From contig DXMA01000006.1 in assembly GCA_019414445.1 (NCBI GenBank), forward strand, positions 55,543 through 119,542: a DNA stretch of 64,000 nucleotides, written 5' to 3'. This stretch comes from Collinsella sp. Its GTDB lineage: Bacteria; Actinomycetota; Coriobacteriia; Coriobacteriales; Coriobacteriaceae. Below, piece after piece: positions 51,185 through 57,811 of this stretch. The position numbers were made by a program, and so were the translations under genes. Numbering within the stretch: position 1 is the first letter of the stretch; each line of letters begins with the position of its first letter. The notes under the pieces are model-generated. The model was given only the letters and a program-made list of their open reading frames with translations, made no database searches and had not been told where the DNA came from.

Positions 51185-51982
51185 CTACTCAGCAAGTAGA
51201 CGACGCAGCTCCTCTTCGACCGTGCGCACGTAGCGGACACGGTCATTGACACCGCGCATGCTGGGATTGCAGCTCTCCATCAGATAGGGATGGCCCACCA
51301 CGTTGAGCATGTCGCGATCGTTTTCGTTATCGCCAAATGCCATCATCTCGTTGGGTGAGATCCCCAGCACACGGCCATAATCGGCAAGCGCAGAGCCCTT
51401 ACCCGAATCAAAGCCGATAAAGTCCGTCCACTCGGTTCCCGACGTCATCACATCAACCCGATCGCTAAAGCGACGCACAAAATACTCCAGCGCCGCCGGC
51501 TGATTCACCTCGGGCGTCTGGAAGGCAATCTTAATGACGTCCTCGTCAATGTCTTCGGGACGGTCGACCACCGCCACATCACAATGGACCTCATAGCGCA
51601 AATGGTCGACGAACGCATCGTTGCCGCTCATGGTGTAGAGGTGCCCCTCGCAAGAAAGGGTTACGTCGGCATGGGGGTAGGCGACCACGGCATTCGCGAT
51701 ATCCATCGCCAGGTCACGCTCCATAGAGCGCTTGACAACGGCACGCCCCTCGCTCATCACCAGGGCTCCGTTTTCGCATACATAGGCGAGCTCATCGGCC
51801 ACCGGGGCAAACAGATGGCGCAAGCTCGCATATTGACGACCGCTCGCCGGCATAAACACGATACCGCGACGATGCAGCTCATCGATAAGCTCAAAGGCCT
51901 CGGAACGCGGCTCGCGCTCCCCCGGATGCAGCAACGTGCCGTCCAAATCGCATGCAATCAGTTTGATTCCTTCAAGACCCAT
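51185..51982 (-). CDS. Cof-type HAD phosphatase
   Basis: The 265-residue HAD IIB hydrolase has LIACDLDGTLLHPGE, VFMPASGRQYASL, a C2 cap, a LADYGRVLGISPNEMMAFGDNENDRDML Mg site and a VGHPYLMESCNPSM finish. It belongs to the same broad group as 28408-29250 but is not a close copy. The substrate is unknown. GGGGGGAAG precedes the ATG at 51982. It is convergent with the Fur-family gene. Confidence 0.85.
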   Translation of the reverse strand: MGLEGIKLIACDLDGTLLHPGEREPRSEAFELIDELHRRGIVFMPASGRQYASLRHLFAPVADELAYVCENGALVMSEGRAVVKRSMERDLAMDIANAVVAYPHADVTLSCEGHLYTMSGNDAFVDHLRYEVHCDVAVVDRPEDIDEDVIKIAFQTPEVNQPAALEYFVRRFSDRVDVMTSGTEWTDFIGFDSGKGSALADYGRVLGISPNEMMAFGDNENDRDMLNVVGHPYLMESCNPSMRGVNDRVRYVRTVEEELRRLLAE

Positions 51983-52066
51983 ATGCTTCCCCCCACAGCA
52001 TCTCATCAACAGCAAGACGGACTTTGATTGGTCGCCCCTCAAAGCCCGTCTTACACATACGCGCGC

Positions 52067-52642
52067 TTAGCCGCGCGTCTTTTTTACGATGGTAAAGTCG
52101 GGAGCCATGCTCACGACGACCTCCGCCGCACTCGACGCAAAGCGCCGGGCCGCATCGAGTTCACGGGTAACCACCGAGAGCCGAACACCCTCGACACCCC
52201 GGAGCATGCGGCCCAAAACAGGCTGCACCGGCGTATACATGCGCACGGTATGCTCGTCCGAGTCGCCTCGGAAAAGCGGCGCGTGCATATTGCCGATCTC
52301 CCAGCACGCATGCGCGAGCGCAATCGGGTCCATGCGGTCAACTTCGACTAAATAAACCTCGGCGCTGCGCAGGCGCACGACAACCGCCACGGGCGCCATG
52401 CCCGAACGGTCAATGGCGAGCACGTCGCCGTCGGCAAGACGACCGCCGTCGGAAGCCAGCCGAACATCGACCGTGCGCCCCAGCCCCGTCACGCCCGCAA
52501 ACGCGCATACATCAGCCTGGTCCCAATCGAGCAGCAGCTCGTCAACTTCAAAGACACCACCCAGCTCCCGGCGAAGCAGGAATTCATAGGACGGATCGTT
52601 GAGATTTCCCAAGCGCTCCGTAGATACCAGGTCCACGGACAT
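52067..52642 (-). CDS. UreE-like metallochaperone fold protein
   Basis: The 191-residue protein reads like UreE, the nickel chaperone of urease: LGRTVDVRLASDGGRLADGDVLAIDRSG for the peptide-binding domain, then the nickel-domain helix MDPIALAHACWEIGNMHAPLF with the GNxH motif (residues 117-120) and MYTPVQPVLGRMLRGVEGV. The C-terminal His-rich tail of some UreEs is absent, and no urease genes are in the window. It begins three bases after the stop of a SlyD-like gene. Nickel or other metal delivery is inferred. Confidence 0.65.
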   Translation of the reverse strand: MSVDLVSTERLGNLNDPSYEFLLRRELGGVFEVDELLLDWDQADVCAFAGVTGLGRTVDVRLASDGGRLADGDVLAIDRSGMAPVAVVVRLRSAEVYLVEVDRMDPIALAHACWEIGNMHAPLFRGDSDEHTVRMYTPVQPVLGRMLRGVEGVRLSVVTRELDAARRFASSAAEVVVSMAPDFTIVKKTRG

Positions 52643-52645
52643 CAG

Positions 52646-53074
52646 CTAGTCCTCGACCTCGACGAGCTCGATATCAAAGTTGAGATCCTTGCCGGCGAGC
52701 TCGTGGTTGGCGTCGAGCGTCACGGCCTCGGGCGTCACGTCGATGACCACGGCGGGAACGGGCATGCCGCTCGGCGTGGACAGGAAGAGCTTCATGCCCT
52801 TCTCGATCTGCTCGATGTTGGGAACCTGTTCGGCCGGGAAGGTCAGGACCATCTCGGGGTTGTGCTCGCCGTAGGCATCGGCAGCCGGGATATGCACAGT
52901 CTTCTTCTCGCCCACCTGCATGTCGACCACGGCGGCGTCGAAGCCCTTGATCATCTGACCGGCGCCGCAGGTGAACTCTAGCGGCTCGCCGCGATCGTAG
53001 GAGCTATCGAACTGCGTGCCGTCATCGAGCGTGCCGCGATAATGGGTCTTGACCTTCTTGCCCTGGTTGGACAT
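52646..53074 (-). CDS. SlyD-like FKBP-type peptidyl-prolyl isomerase
   Basis: The 142-residue protein has the FKBP core KVKTHYRGTLDDGTQFDSSYDRGEPLEFTCG and QMIKGFDAAVVDMQVGEKK, the inserted chaperone flap (residues 75-118), and the SlyD signature NHELAGKDLNFDIEL. SlyD folds proteins and, with a His-rich tail, delivers nickel; that tail is missing here. It starts at 53074 with GGAGG five bases upstream. The coupled UreE-like gene suggests that metal handling has moved to the partner. Confidence 0.88.
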   Translation of the reverse strand: MSNQGKKVKTHYRGTLDDGTQFDSSYDRGEPLEFTCGAGQMIKGFDAAVVDMQVGEKKTVHIPAADAYGEHNPEMVLTFPAEQVPNIEQIEKGMKLFLSTPSGMPVPAVVIDVTPEAVTLDANHELAGKDLNFDIELVEVED

Positions 53075-53194
53075 GGTAACCTCCGTGATAAGGGCGGCGC
53101 ACAACGCGGGCCGCCATGAACATATGGCGCTAACTATACCCTAGTCATACAATTCAAGGACAGTTTGCAAAGAAACGCTGCAACCGGAGGAACT

Positions 53195-54208
53195 ATGGCA
53201 TATCCCGTATTTGACCTACACTGCGACACCGCCGACCGCATCGGCTGGGCCACACTCGATCTCGACTTGCGCTTCACCGCTGGCACCGACGGTTATTTCC
53301 CCGGCGACGAAACGCATCCGCAAGATTTCGACCTCATCGAGGGCAACGCCTGCGCCATCTCGCTCGCAAAGATCGGCAACACGCCGTGGGCACAGTGCTT
53401 CGCCACGTTTGTCCCCGACGAGATTCCCACCGCCCACGCCGCGCGCTTCCAGGCGCAGATCATGGCGCACATGAGCGGCCAGGCAATGCTTAACCACGAC
53501 CGCATGGTCAACGTACGCAGCGCGGCAGACATTCGCCCTGCGCTCAAAGACGGCAAGGTCGCCTGCATCCACACCATCGAAAACGCTACGTTCTTTGCCG
53601 AGGACCCCGCGCTGATCGAGGTACTCAAGAGCCTGGGCGTACTCATGTCATCACTCAGCTGGAACGCGCAGGGGCCGCTCGCGAGCGGCCACGACACCAA
53701 CGCCGGCCTCACCGCCGCCGGCATCGAGGCCCTTACGCAGATGGAGCACGCCGGCATGGTGCTCGACGTCTCCCACCTCAACGATGAGTGCTTTGACGAG
53801 GTTGTCGCCCACGCCACGCGCCCCTTCGTCGCCAGCCACTCCAACTCCCGTACCGTCTGCGGCGTCAAGCGCAACCTCACCGACGACCAGTTCCGTACCA
53901 TTCGCGACATGGGTGGCATCGTCGGCCTCAACTACTGCAGCGAGTTCCTTTCCAACGACGCAACCGACGAGACCGCCGCAGACGTCACCTTCGACCAGCT
54001 AGCGGCACATATCGAGCACTGGCTCGACCTGGGCGGCGAGGACGTCATCGCGCTCGGCGGCGACTGGGACGGCGCCACGGTGCCCGCTTTCCTCTCCGAT
54101 GCCAGCAAGATGCCCGAGTTCCAGAACATGCTCTCCAAGCACTTTGGCAAGACCGTGATGCAAAAGCTCTGCAGCGACAACGCGCTTGCCTTCTTTGAGC
54201 GTTATTAA
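53195..54208 (+). CDS. Membrane dipeptidase (peptidase M19 family)
   Basis: The 337-residue TIM-barrel dipeptidase has the metal motif PVFDLHCDT (HxD), the bridging Glu in ACIHTIENATFF, VLDVSHLNDECFDEV and PFVASHSNSRTVCGVKRNLTDDQ, and GGDWDGATVP. No signal peptide is present, so it is cytoplasmic and probably cleaves dipeptides, including those with D-residues. GGAGG lies six bases before the ATG at 53195. Confidence 0.9.
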   Translation: MAYPVFDLHCDTADRIGWATLDLDLRFTAGTDGYFPGDETHPQDFDLIEGNACAISLAKIGNTPWAQCFATFVPDEIPTAHAARFQAQIMAHMSGQAMLNHDRMVNVRSAADIRPALKDGKVACIHTIENATFFAEDPALIEVLKSLGVLMSSLSWNAQGPLASGHDTNAGLTAAGIEALTQMEHAGMVLDVSHLNDECFDEVVAHATRPFVASHSNSRTVCGVKRNLTDDQFRTIRDMGGIVGLNYCSEFLSNDATDETAADVTFDQLAAHIEHWLDLGGEDVIALGGDWDGATVPAFLSDASKMPEFQNMLSKHFGKTVMQKLCSDNALAFFERY

Positions 54209-54224
54209 TTTCACATCCCTTGAG

Positions 54225-54260
54225 CGGGCCGGCATGCCGAACGGTCGACATGCCGGCCCG
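54225..54260 (+). terminator. Perfect 12-bp hairpin after the dipeptidase gene
   Basis: 54225-54236 pairs with 54249-54260 without mismatch. No T-run follows, so termination would need Rho, or the hairpin may serve RNA stability. Confidence 0.45.
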
Positions 54261-54282
54261 TCCCCAATCCAAAGGACCGCTT

Positions 54283-55059
54283 TTGACGCAGCAGTTTACG
54301 ATTTCCGCATCCCGACCGGATGGGACGCCCATCCCCGTCGTCGTTACCAAAAAGTGCGTCAAGAACTTCAACCTACGCGTCACTTCGAGCGGTGAGGTCC
54401 ACGCCAGTGCACCGCTCGGTGCCAGCCGCGAGCGTATCGAAGCGTTTGTGAAGCGCAACAGCGCCTGGATTATCAGCCGACTTGCCCAGCGCGAGCAACG
54501 TCAGGCGACGGCGCGAGAGCCGCTCAGTCCCTCGTCCATCATTGCGCTTTGGGGCAAACCCATCACCGTTCAGGATGCACTCGACCACAACTTTGCATCA
54601 CCCGCACCGCGGCCCAAGCAGGCCACCTTCGCAAGTTTTATGGGTGCCGACGAGCCAAGTGGGTGCACGCAGGCAAAGCAGCGCACAGCCCTCGACGGCC
54701 TAACGCCCAAAGAACTCCAGACCCACATCGATCAGCTCTATACGTCCGAAGTCACATCGACGCTACGTGATATGGTGCACGCATACGAAATCGCAATGGG
54801 CGTCGCCGTATCCCGCGTTTCCGTGCGCGGCATGAAAACGCGCTGGGGATCATGCACGCCCAAGACCGGAGCCATTCGCATCGCACGCGAACTTGCCGCC
54901 TATCCCATCGAATGCCTCGACATGGTTGTCGCCCACGAGCTCGTCCACTTGCTCGAGCCAAGCCACAACCAGCGGTTCCACGTCCTGCTCGACACATACT
55001 GCCCCAACAATAGAGCACTGTCTCAGCGACTCAAAAAACCACCTGTCAACGAGTTGTAG
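54283..55059 (+). CDS. YgjP/SprT-type metallopeptidase (M48-like)
   Basis: The 258-residue protein has the zinc motif VAHELVHLLEPSHNQRFH (HExxH plus distal His) and the MKTRWGSCTPKTGAIRIARELAAYP strand typical of YgjP (DUF45) proteases. The N-terminal half has VKNFNLRVTSSGEVHASAP. Such proteins pair with type I restriction systems or stand alone; it stands alone here. The TTG at 54283 is chosen for AAAGGA six bases upstream, because the longer ATG frame runs into the hairpin. Confidence 0.82.
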   Translation: MTQQFTISASRPDGTPIPVVVTKKCVKNFNLRVTSSGEVHASAPLGASRERIEAFVKRNSAWIISRLAQREQRQATAREPLSPSSIIALWGKPITVQDALDHNFASPAPRPKQATFASFMGADEPSGCTQAKQRTALDGLTPKELQTHIDQLYTSEVTSTLRDMVHAYEIAMGVAVSRVSVRGMKTRWGSCTPKTGAIRIARELAAYPIECLDMVVAHELVHLLEPSHNQRFHVLLDTYCPNNRALSQRLKKPPVNEL

Positions 55060-55065
55060 GGCCAG

Positions 55066-55551
55066 TTAGCGCACGCGCTCGATCTCGACACCGCAGCTTG
55101 CCAGGGGAAGACCGACGGGCGCCCAAGGCTTATCGAGCTTAACGCGCACGCCAAGCAGCAGAGGGTAACGACGCAGCAGCATCTGGGCTGTCCCCTCGGC
55201 TGCCGCCTCGATGAGCTTAAACGTATGCTCGCGCAGATAGCCATCGACATCATGGCACACCGAGCCGTAGTCAATCGAGGCATCCAGGCTATCGTGCTCC
55301 CCCGCTGCACGCAGGTCGGCATAGAGCACCAGGGACACGATGAACTTCTGGCCCAGCGCGTTCTCTTCGGGATACACGCCGTGGTTGGCAAAGACCTCGA
55401 GACCGTCGATAGTAATGCGATCGGCATGGCGAAGATCGTCATAGCCCACGTGGGGCACCGGCGCTGCAGTGGATATTTCGCCCCTTTCACGGCGAGCGAG
55501 CTCGGCGCCTTCAGTCTTGGTGGCATTCTCGGGCAGTTTCTTGTTACTCAT
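55066..55551 (-). CDS. folB: Dihydroneopterin aldolase
   Basis: The 161-residue enzyme converts dihydroneopterin to hydroxymethyl-dihydropterin and glycolaldehyde in folate synthesis. The family pattern is ADRITIDGLEVFANHGVYPEENALGQKF, then SIDYGSVCHDVDGYL, the LIEAAAEGTAQML helix and GVRVKLDKPWAPVG with the catalytic Lys. The 40-residue N-terminal extension is longer than usual (about 120 residues). It lies in a cluster with folE and an HD protein. Confidence 0.9.
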   Translation of the reverse strand: MSNKKLPENATKTEGAELARRERGEISTAAPVPHVGYDDLRHADRITIDGLEVFANHGVYPEENALGQKFIVSLVLYADLRAAGEHDSLDASIDYGSVCHDVDGYLREHTFKLIEAAAEGTAQMLLRRYPLLLGVRVKLDKPWAPVGLPLASCGVEIERVR

Positions 55552-55594
55552 CGCGATCGTCTCCTTCGTTTAGAACCCCGACCGCGCAAATCAA

Positions 55595-56176
55595 CTACAC
55601 GCGAATCGACAGGTTCTTTTTATCATCGCTCCAGTTGCAAGCATTGCGCGCGGGGCATGCAAAGCAGGCGCGCGACGCTTTGTCGGCTGCATAGAGCAGA
55701 CGCTCAAGCGGTTGGCTGTTCACGCGCAGCTTTCGATGGCCCAGAATGGCCGTCTTAATGGCTGCGGCATCGGCCGGCTCAAACGCCATGTCATCGGGCA
55801 TGCCACCGAGGATCGCATCAGCGACGCGTTCGCTTGCAACATCATGGGATATACCCGATTCATACTGTTCATCTTTGCCGATATCGTGAAGAAGTGCCGT
55901 GGCGTAGATGACCTCGCGGTCAAATTCGAGCTGCTCCTCGAGATTCTTAATCCACATAATGCGAGCGACATCGAGCAGATGGTCAATACCGTGGCGGCAG
56001 AAGATGCGCCCCGATTCCAACTGTGCAATGTTGCCCAGGTGCCGCCGGAACAGCCCGTTGGCACAAATGTAATCAATGCGAGGCATGGCGCCAAAGGGGG
56101 CCAGGCCCGAAGCCATAAAGCCGCGACGCGACGTCCCCTCATCGGTCTTCGATGTAAAGTCGTTGACGACTCTCAT
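55595..56176 (-). CDS. HD-domain phosphohydrolase between folE and folB
   Basis: The 193-residue protein has an HD domain with the metal motif ATALLHDIGKDEQYE and IFCRHGIDHLLDVARIM, plus a C-terminal cysteine patch CFACPARNAC. Its ATG is two bases after the folE stop, so translation is coupled. HD proteins hydrolyse phosphate esters and nucleotides. It is a candidate for the missing dephosphorylation of dihydroneopterin triphosphate between FolE and FolB, as an HD enzyme (MptB) does in archaeal pterin synthesis. That role is inferred. Confidence 0.72.
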   Translation of the reverse strand: MRVVNDFTSKTDEGTSRRGFMASGLAPFGAMPRIDYICANGLFRRHLGNIAQLESGRIFCRHGIDHLLDVARIMWIKNLEEQLEFDREVIYATALLHDIGKDEQYESGISHDVASERVADAILGGMPDDMAFEPADAAAIKTAILGHRKLRVNSQPLERLLYAADKASRACFACPARNACNWSDDKKNLSIRV

Positions 56177-56178
56177 GG

Positions 56179-56736
56179 TTAGCGGCCCAGCATCCTAAAG
56201 AAACGCTCCTCGAGCGCGGGATCGGTCTCAAAGACGCCGCGGCGAGCGAGCGTCACGGTCTTGGTGCCGGGCTTTTGCACGCCACGCATCGTCATGCACA
56301 TATGCTCAGCTTCCATGAGCACAATCGCTCCCTGGGGAGCAAGATACTCCATGAGGGCATCGGCAACCTGTGCGCACAGTTGCTCCTGCAGCTGCAGACG
56401 GCGGGCATAAACCTCAACCGTGCGAGCAAGCTTGGAAAGCCCAGCCACCCGACCGTTAGGGATATAACCAATGGCGGCCTTGCCATAAAACGGTAGCAGA
56501 TGATGTTCACACAGCGAGTAGAACGTGATATCGCGCTCGATAACCAAATCGTCCGAAGCGACGGCAAAGGTTTTGGACAGGTGCTCCTCGGCACTCTGGT
56601 CCATACCGCCGGCGATCTCACCATACATACGGGCAACGCGCGCCGGGGTCTCCAGCAGGCCCTCACGAGTTGGGTCCTCGCCTATGCCCTCAAGCAACAG
56701 CTTAATGGCGGCCTCGACTTTTTCCTGATCGACCAT
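56179..56736 (-). CDS. folE: GTP cyclohydrolase I
   Basis: The 185-residue enzyme makes 7,8-dihydroneopterin triphosphate from GTP, the first folate step. Conserved features are [14 protein letters not shown], the Zn and active site [43 protein letters not shown], and the C-terminal [16 protein letters not shown] with the second Zn Cys. The length is normal. It is coupled to the HD gene and lies upstream of folB on the same strand. Confidence 0.95.
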   Translation of the reverse strand: MVDQEKVEAAIKLLLEGIGEDPTREGLLETPARVARMYGEIAGGMDQSAEEHLSKTFAVASDDLVIERDITFYSLCEHHLLPFYGKAAIGYIPNGRVAGLSKLARTVEVYARRLQLQEQLCAQVADALMEYLAPQGAIVLMEAEHMCMTMRGVQKPGTKTVTLARRGVFETDPALEERFFRMLGR

Positions 56737-56802
56737 CTGGGCCTCACTTTTCCGATTTCACGTTCGCGCTATGGTACCACGCCCTCCGGCATCGACCACA
56801 AG

Positions 56803-57384
56803 CTACATAGTATGGGTCGAATAGACCGGATCATCACGCCAAAGTTCAACCGCATCACAAAGCGCAACGCCCTCGCGCTCAGCACGGGCGCGCGTGGCAT
56901 TCATATCGATCACGCGCTGATTGCTCGAGCCCCTAAAACGCAACGAGATATCGTACAGATCTTGAACAAACGGGCCGTCCACCAACATGTCAAGGCAGGC
57001 AAGGATGCGATCCGTCACCTCGGTATGATGGCGACCGCCCGGCATAAGCTCCTCGAGCACGTCACCGGTAAAGCACCAAATAGTCTTCCCCGACTCCACC
57101 GGGTAAGCCGTGCGCACGCGCTCAATGAAATCAACGAGTCCCGCCTGATTCTCGGGCTCCATAGGCTCGCCGCCCAGAATCGTCAGACCATCGATAAAGG
57201 GATGATCGAGGCTCTCGATAATCTTGTCCTCGACGGCACGATCAAAGGGCTCGCCCGCAGCAAAGTCCCACGCAACAGAGTTAAAGCAATTCTTGCACCC
57301 ACGACGGCACCCGCTCACAAACAGAGAAGTACGAACGCCTTCCCCATCAGCAATGTCGAAATACTTAATGTTCGCGTAGTTCAT
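56803..57384 (-). CDS. nrdG: Anaerobic ribonucleotide reductase activating protein
   Basis: The 193-residue radical-SAM enzyme installs the glycyl radical on NrdD. It has the cluster motif SGCRRGCKNCFN (Cys26, Cys30, Cys33; CxxxCxxC), the LTILGGEPMEPENQ SAM strand, and IWCFTGDVLEEL. The start at 57384 follows AGGAAGG; the longer frame passes through a hairpin. It lies 427 bases from nrdD, with two inverted-repeat structures between them, an unusually long gap for this gene pair. Confidence 0.93.
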   Translation of the reverse strand: MNYANIKYFDIADGEGVRTSLFVSGCRRGCKNCFNSVAWDFAAGEPFDRAVEDKIIESLDHPFIDGLTILGGEPMEPENQAGLVDFIERVRTAYPVESGKTIWCFTGDVLEELMPGGRHHTEVTDRILACLDMLVDGPFVQDLYDISLRFRGSSNQRVIDMNATRARAEREGVALCDAVELWRDDPVYSTHTM

Positions 57385-57398
57385 AAGTAACCTTCCTG

Positions 57399-57484
57399 GG
57401 GGTCTGGAGCATATCATCCCGTCCTCAAACATTCTCGGCCTGCGGCCTGCGAAACTGCGGGCGGAACGATATACTCCAGACCCC
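57399..57484. repeat. Long hairpin in the nrdG leader
   Basis: Arms 57399-57415 and 57468-57484 pair over 17 bases, with one C/T change that still pairs as G-U in RNA. The inner part is GC-rich (GGCCTGCGGCCTGCG). On the minus strand the hairpin ends a few bases before the nrdG ribosome site. Confidence 0.6.
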
Positions 57485-57497
57485 TCGCGAGCGACAC

Positions 57498-57725
57498 TCA
57501 ATGAACGAAGCGAACATCGAGCATAGGGTTCGAGGTCCAATAAAAACTCTGTTGCAGCTCAACCGTCGTTCCAAGCAAACCGTTGTTGCAGGTCGACTCA
57601 TTTCCGCTAAGAACTTCGAGGAGTGAGCAGACCGCGAGCCGCATCTCAGCTACGTCAACTTGGCTGAGCCGAGAGGGCCGCTTGGGCTTTTGCTCGATAT
57701 GAGTTCCGCACGCAAAGAAGGCCAC
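57498..57725 (-). CDS. Uncertain 75-codon ORF between nrdD and nrdG
   Basis: A GTG-started frame of 75 codons fills part of the gap (MAFFACGTHIEQKPKRPS... to SNPMLDVRFVH). It has no good ribosome site. Its N-terminal EQKPKRPSRLS is encoded by one arm of the 35-bp inverted repeat; the other arm encodes the same residues in the opposite direction. I know no family for it. It may be a real small protein, part of an interspersed repeat, or chance. Confidence 0.22.
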   Translation of the reverse strand: MAFFACGTHIEQKPKRPSRLSQVDVAEMRLAVCSLLEVLSGNESTCNNGLLGTTVELQQSFYWTSNPMLDVRFVH

Positions 57726-57800
57726 TTAATGTGGCCTTCGTCTTGCGCAGGACTGTCCGAAATAGCGAGCAAAAGCCCAAGCGGCCCTCTCGGCTCAGCC
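57618..57800. repeat. Inverted duplication at the nrdD 3' end with a perfect 35-bp core
   Basis: 57662-57696 and 57766-57800 are perfect inverted copies of 35 bases, with 69 bases between them holding a small AAGGCCAC/GTGGCCTT hairpin. Outside the core, the left flank (57618-57661) still resembles the complement of the nrdD coding end, so part of nrdD and its downstream DNA appears to have been duplicated in inverted form and then diverged. Confidence 0.75.
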
Positions 57801-57811
57801 CCGGAGCGGTA

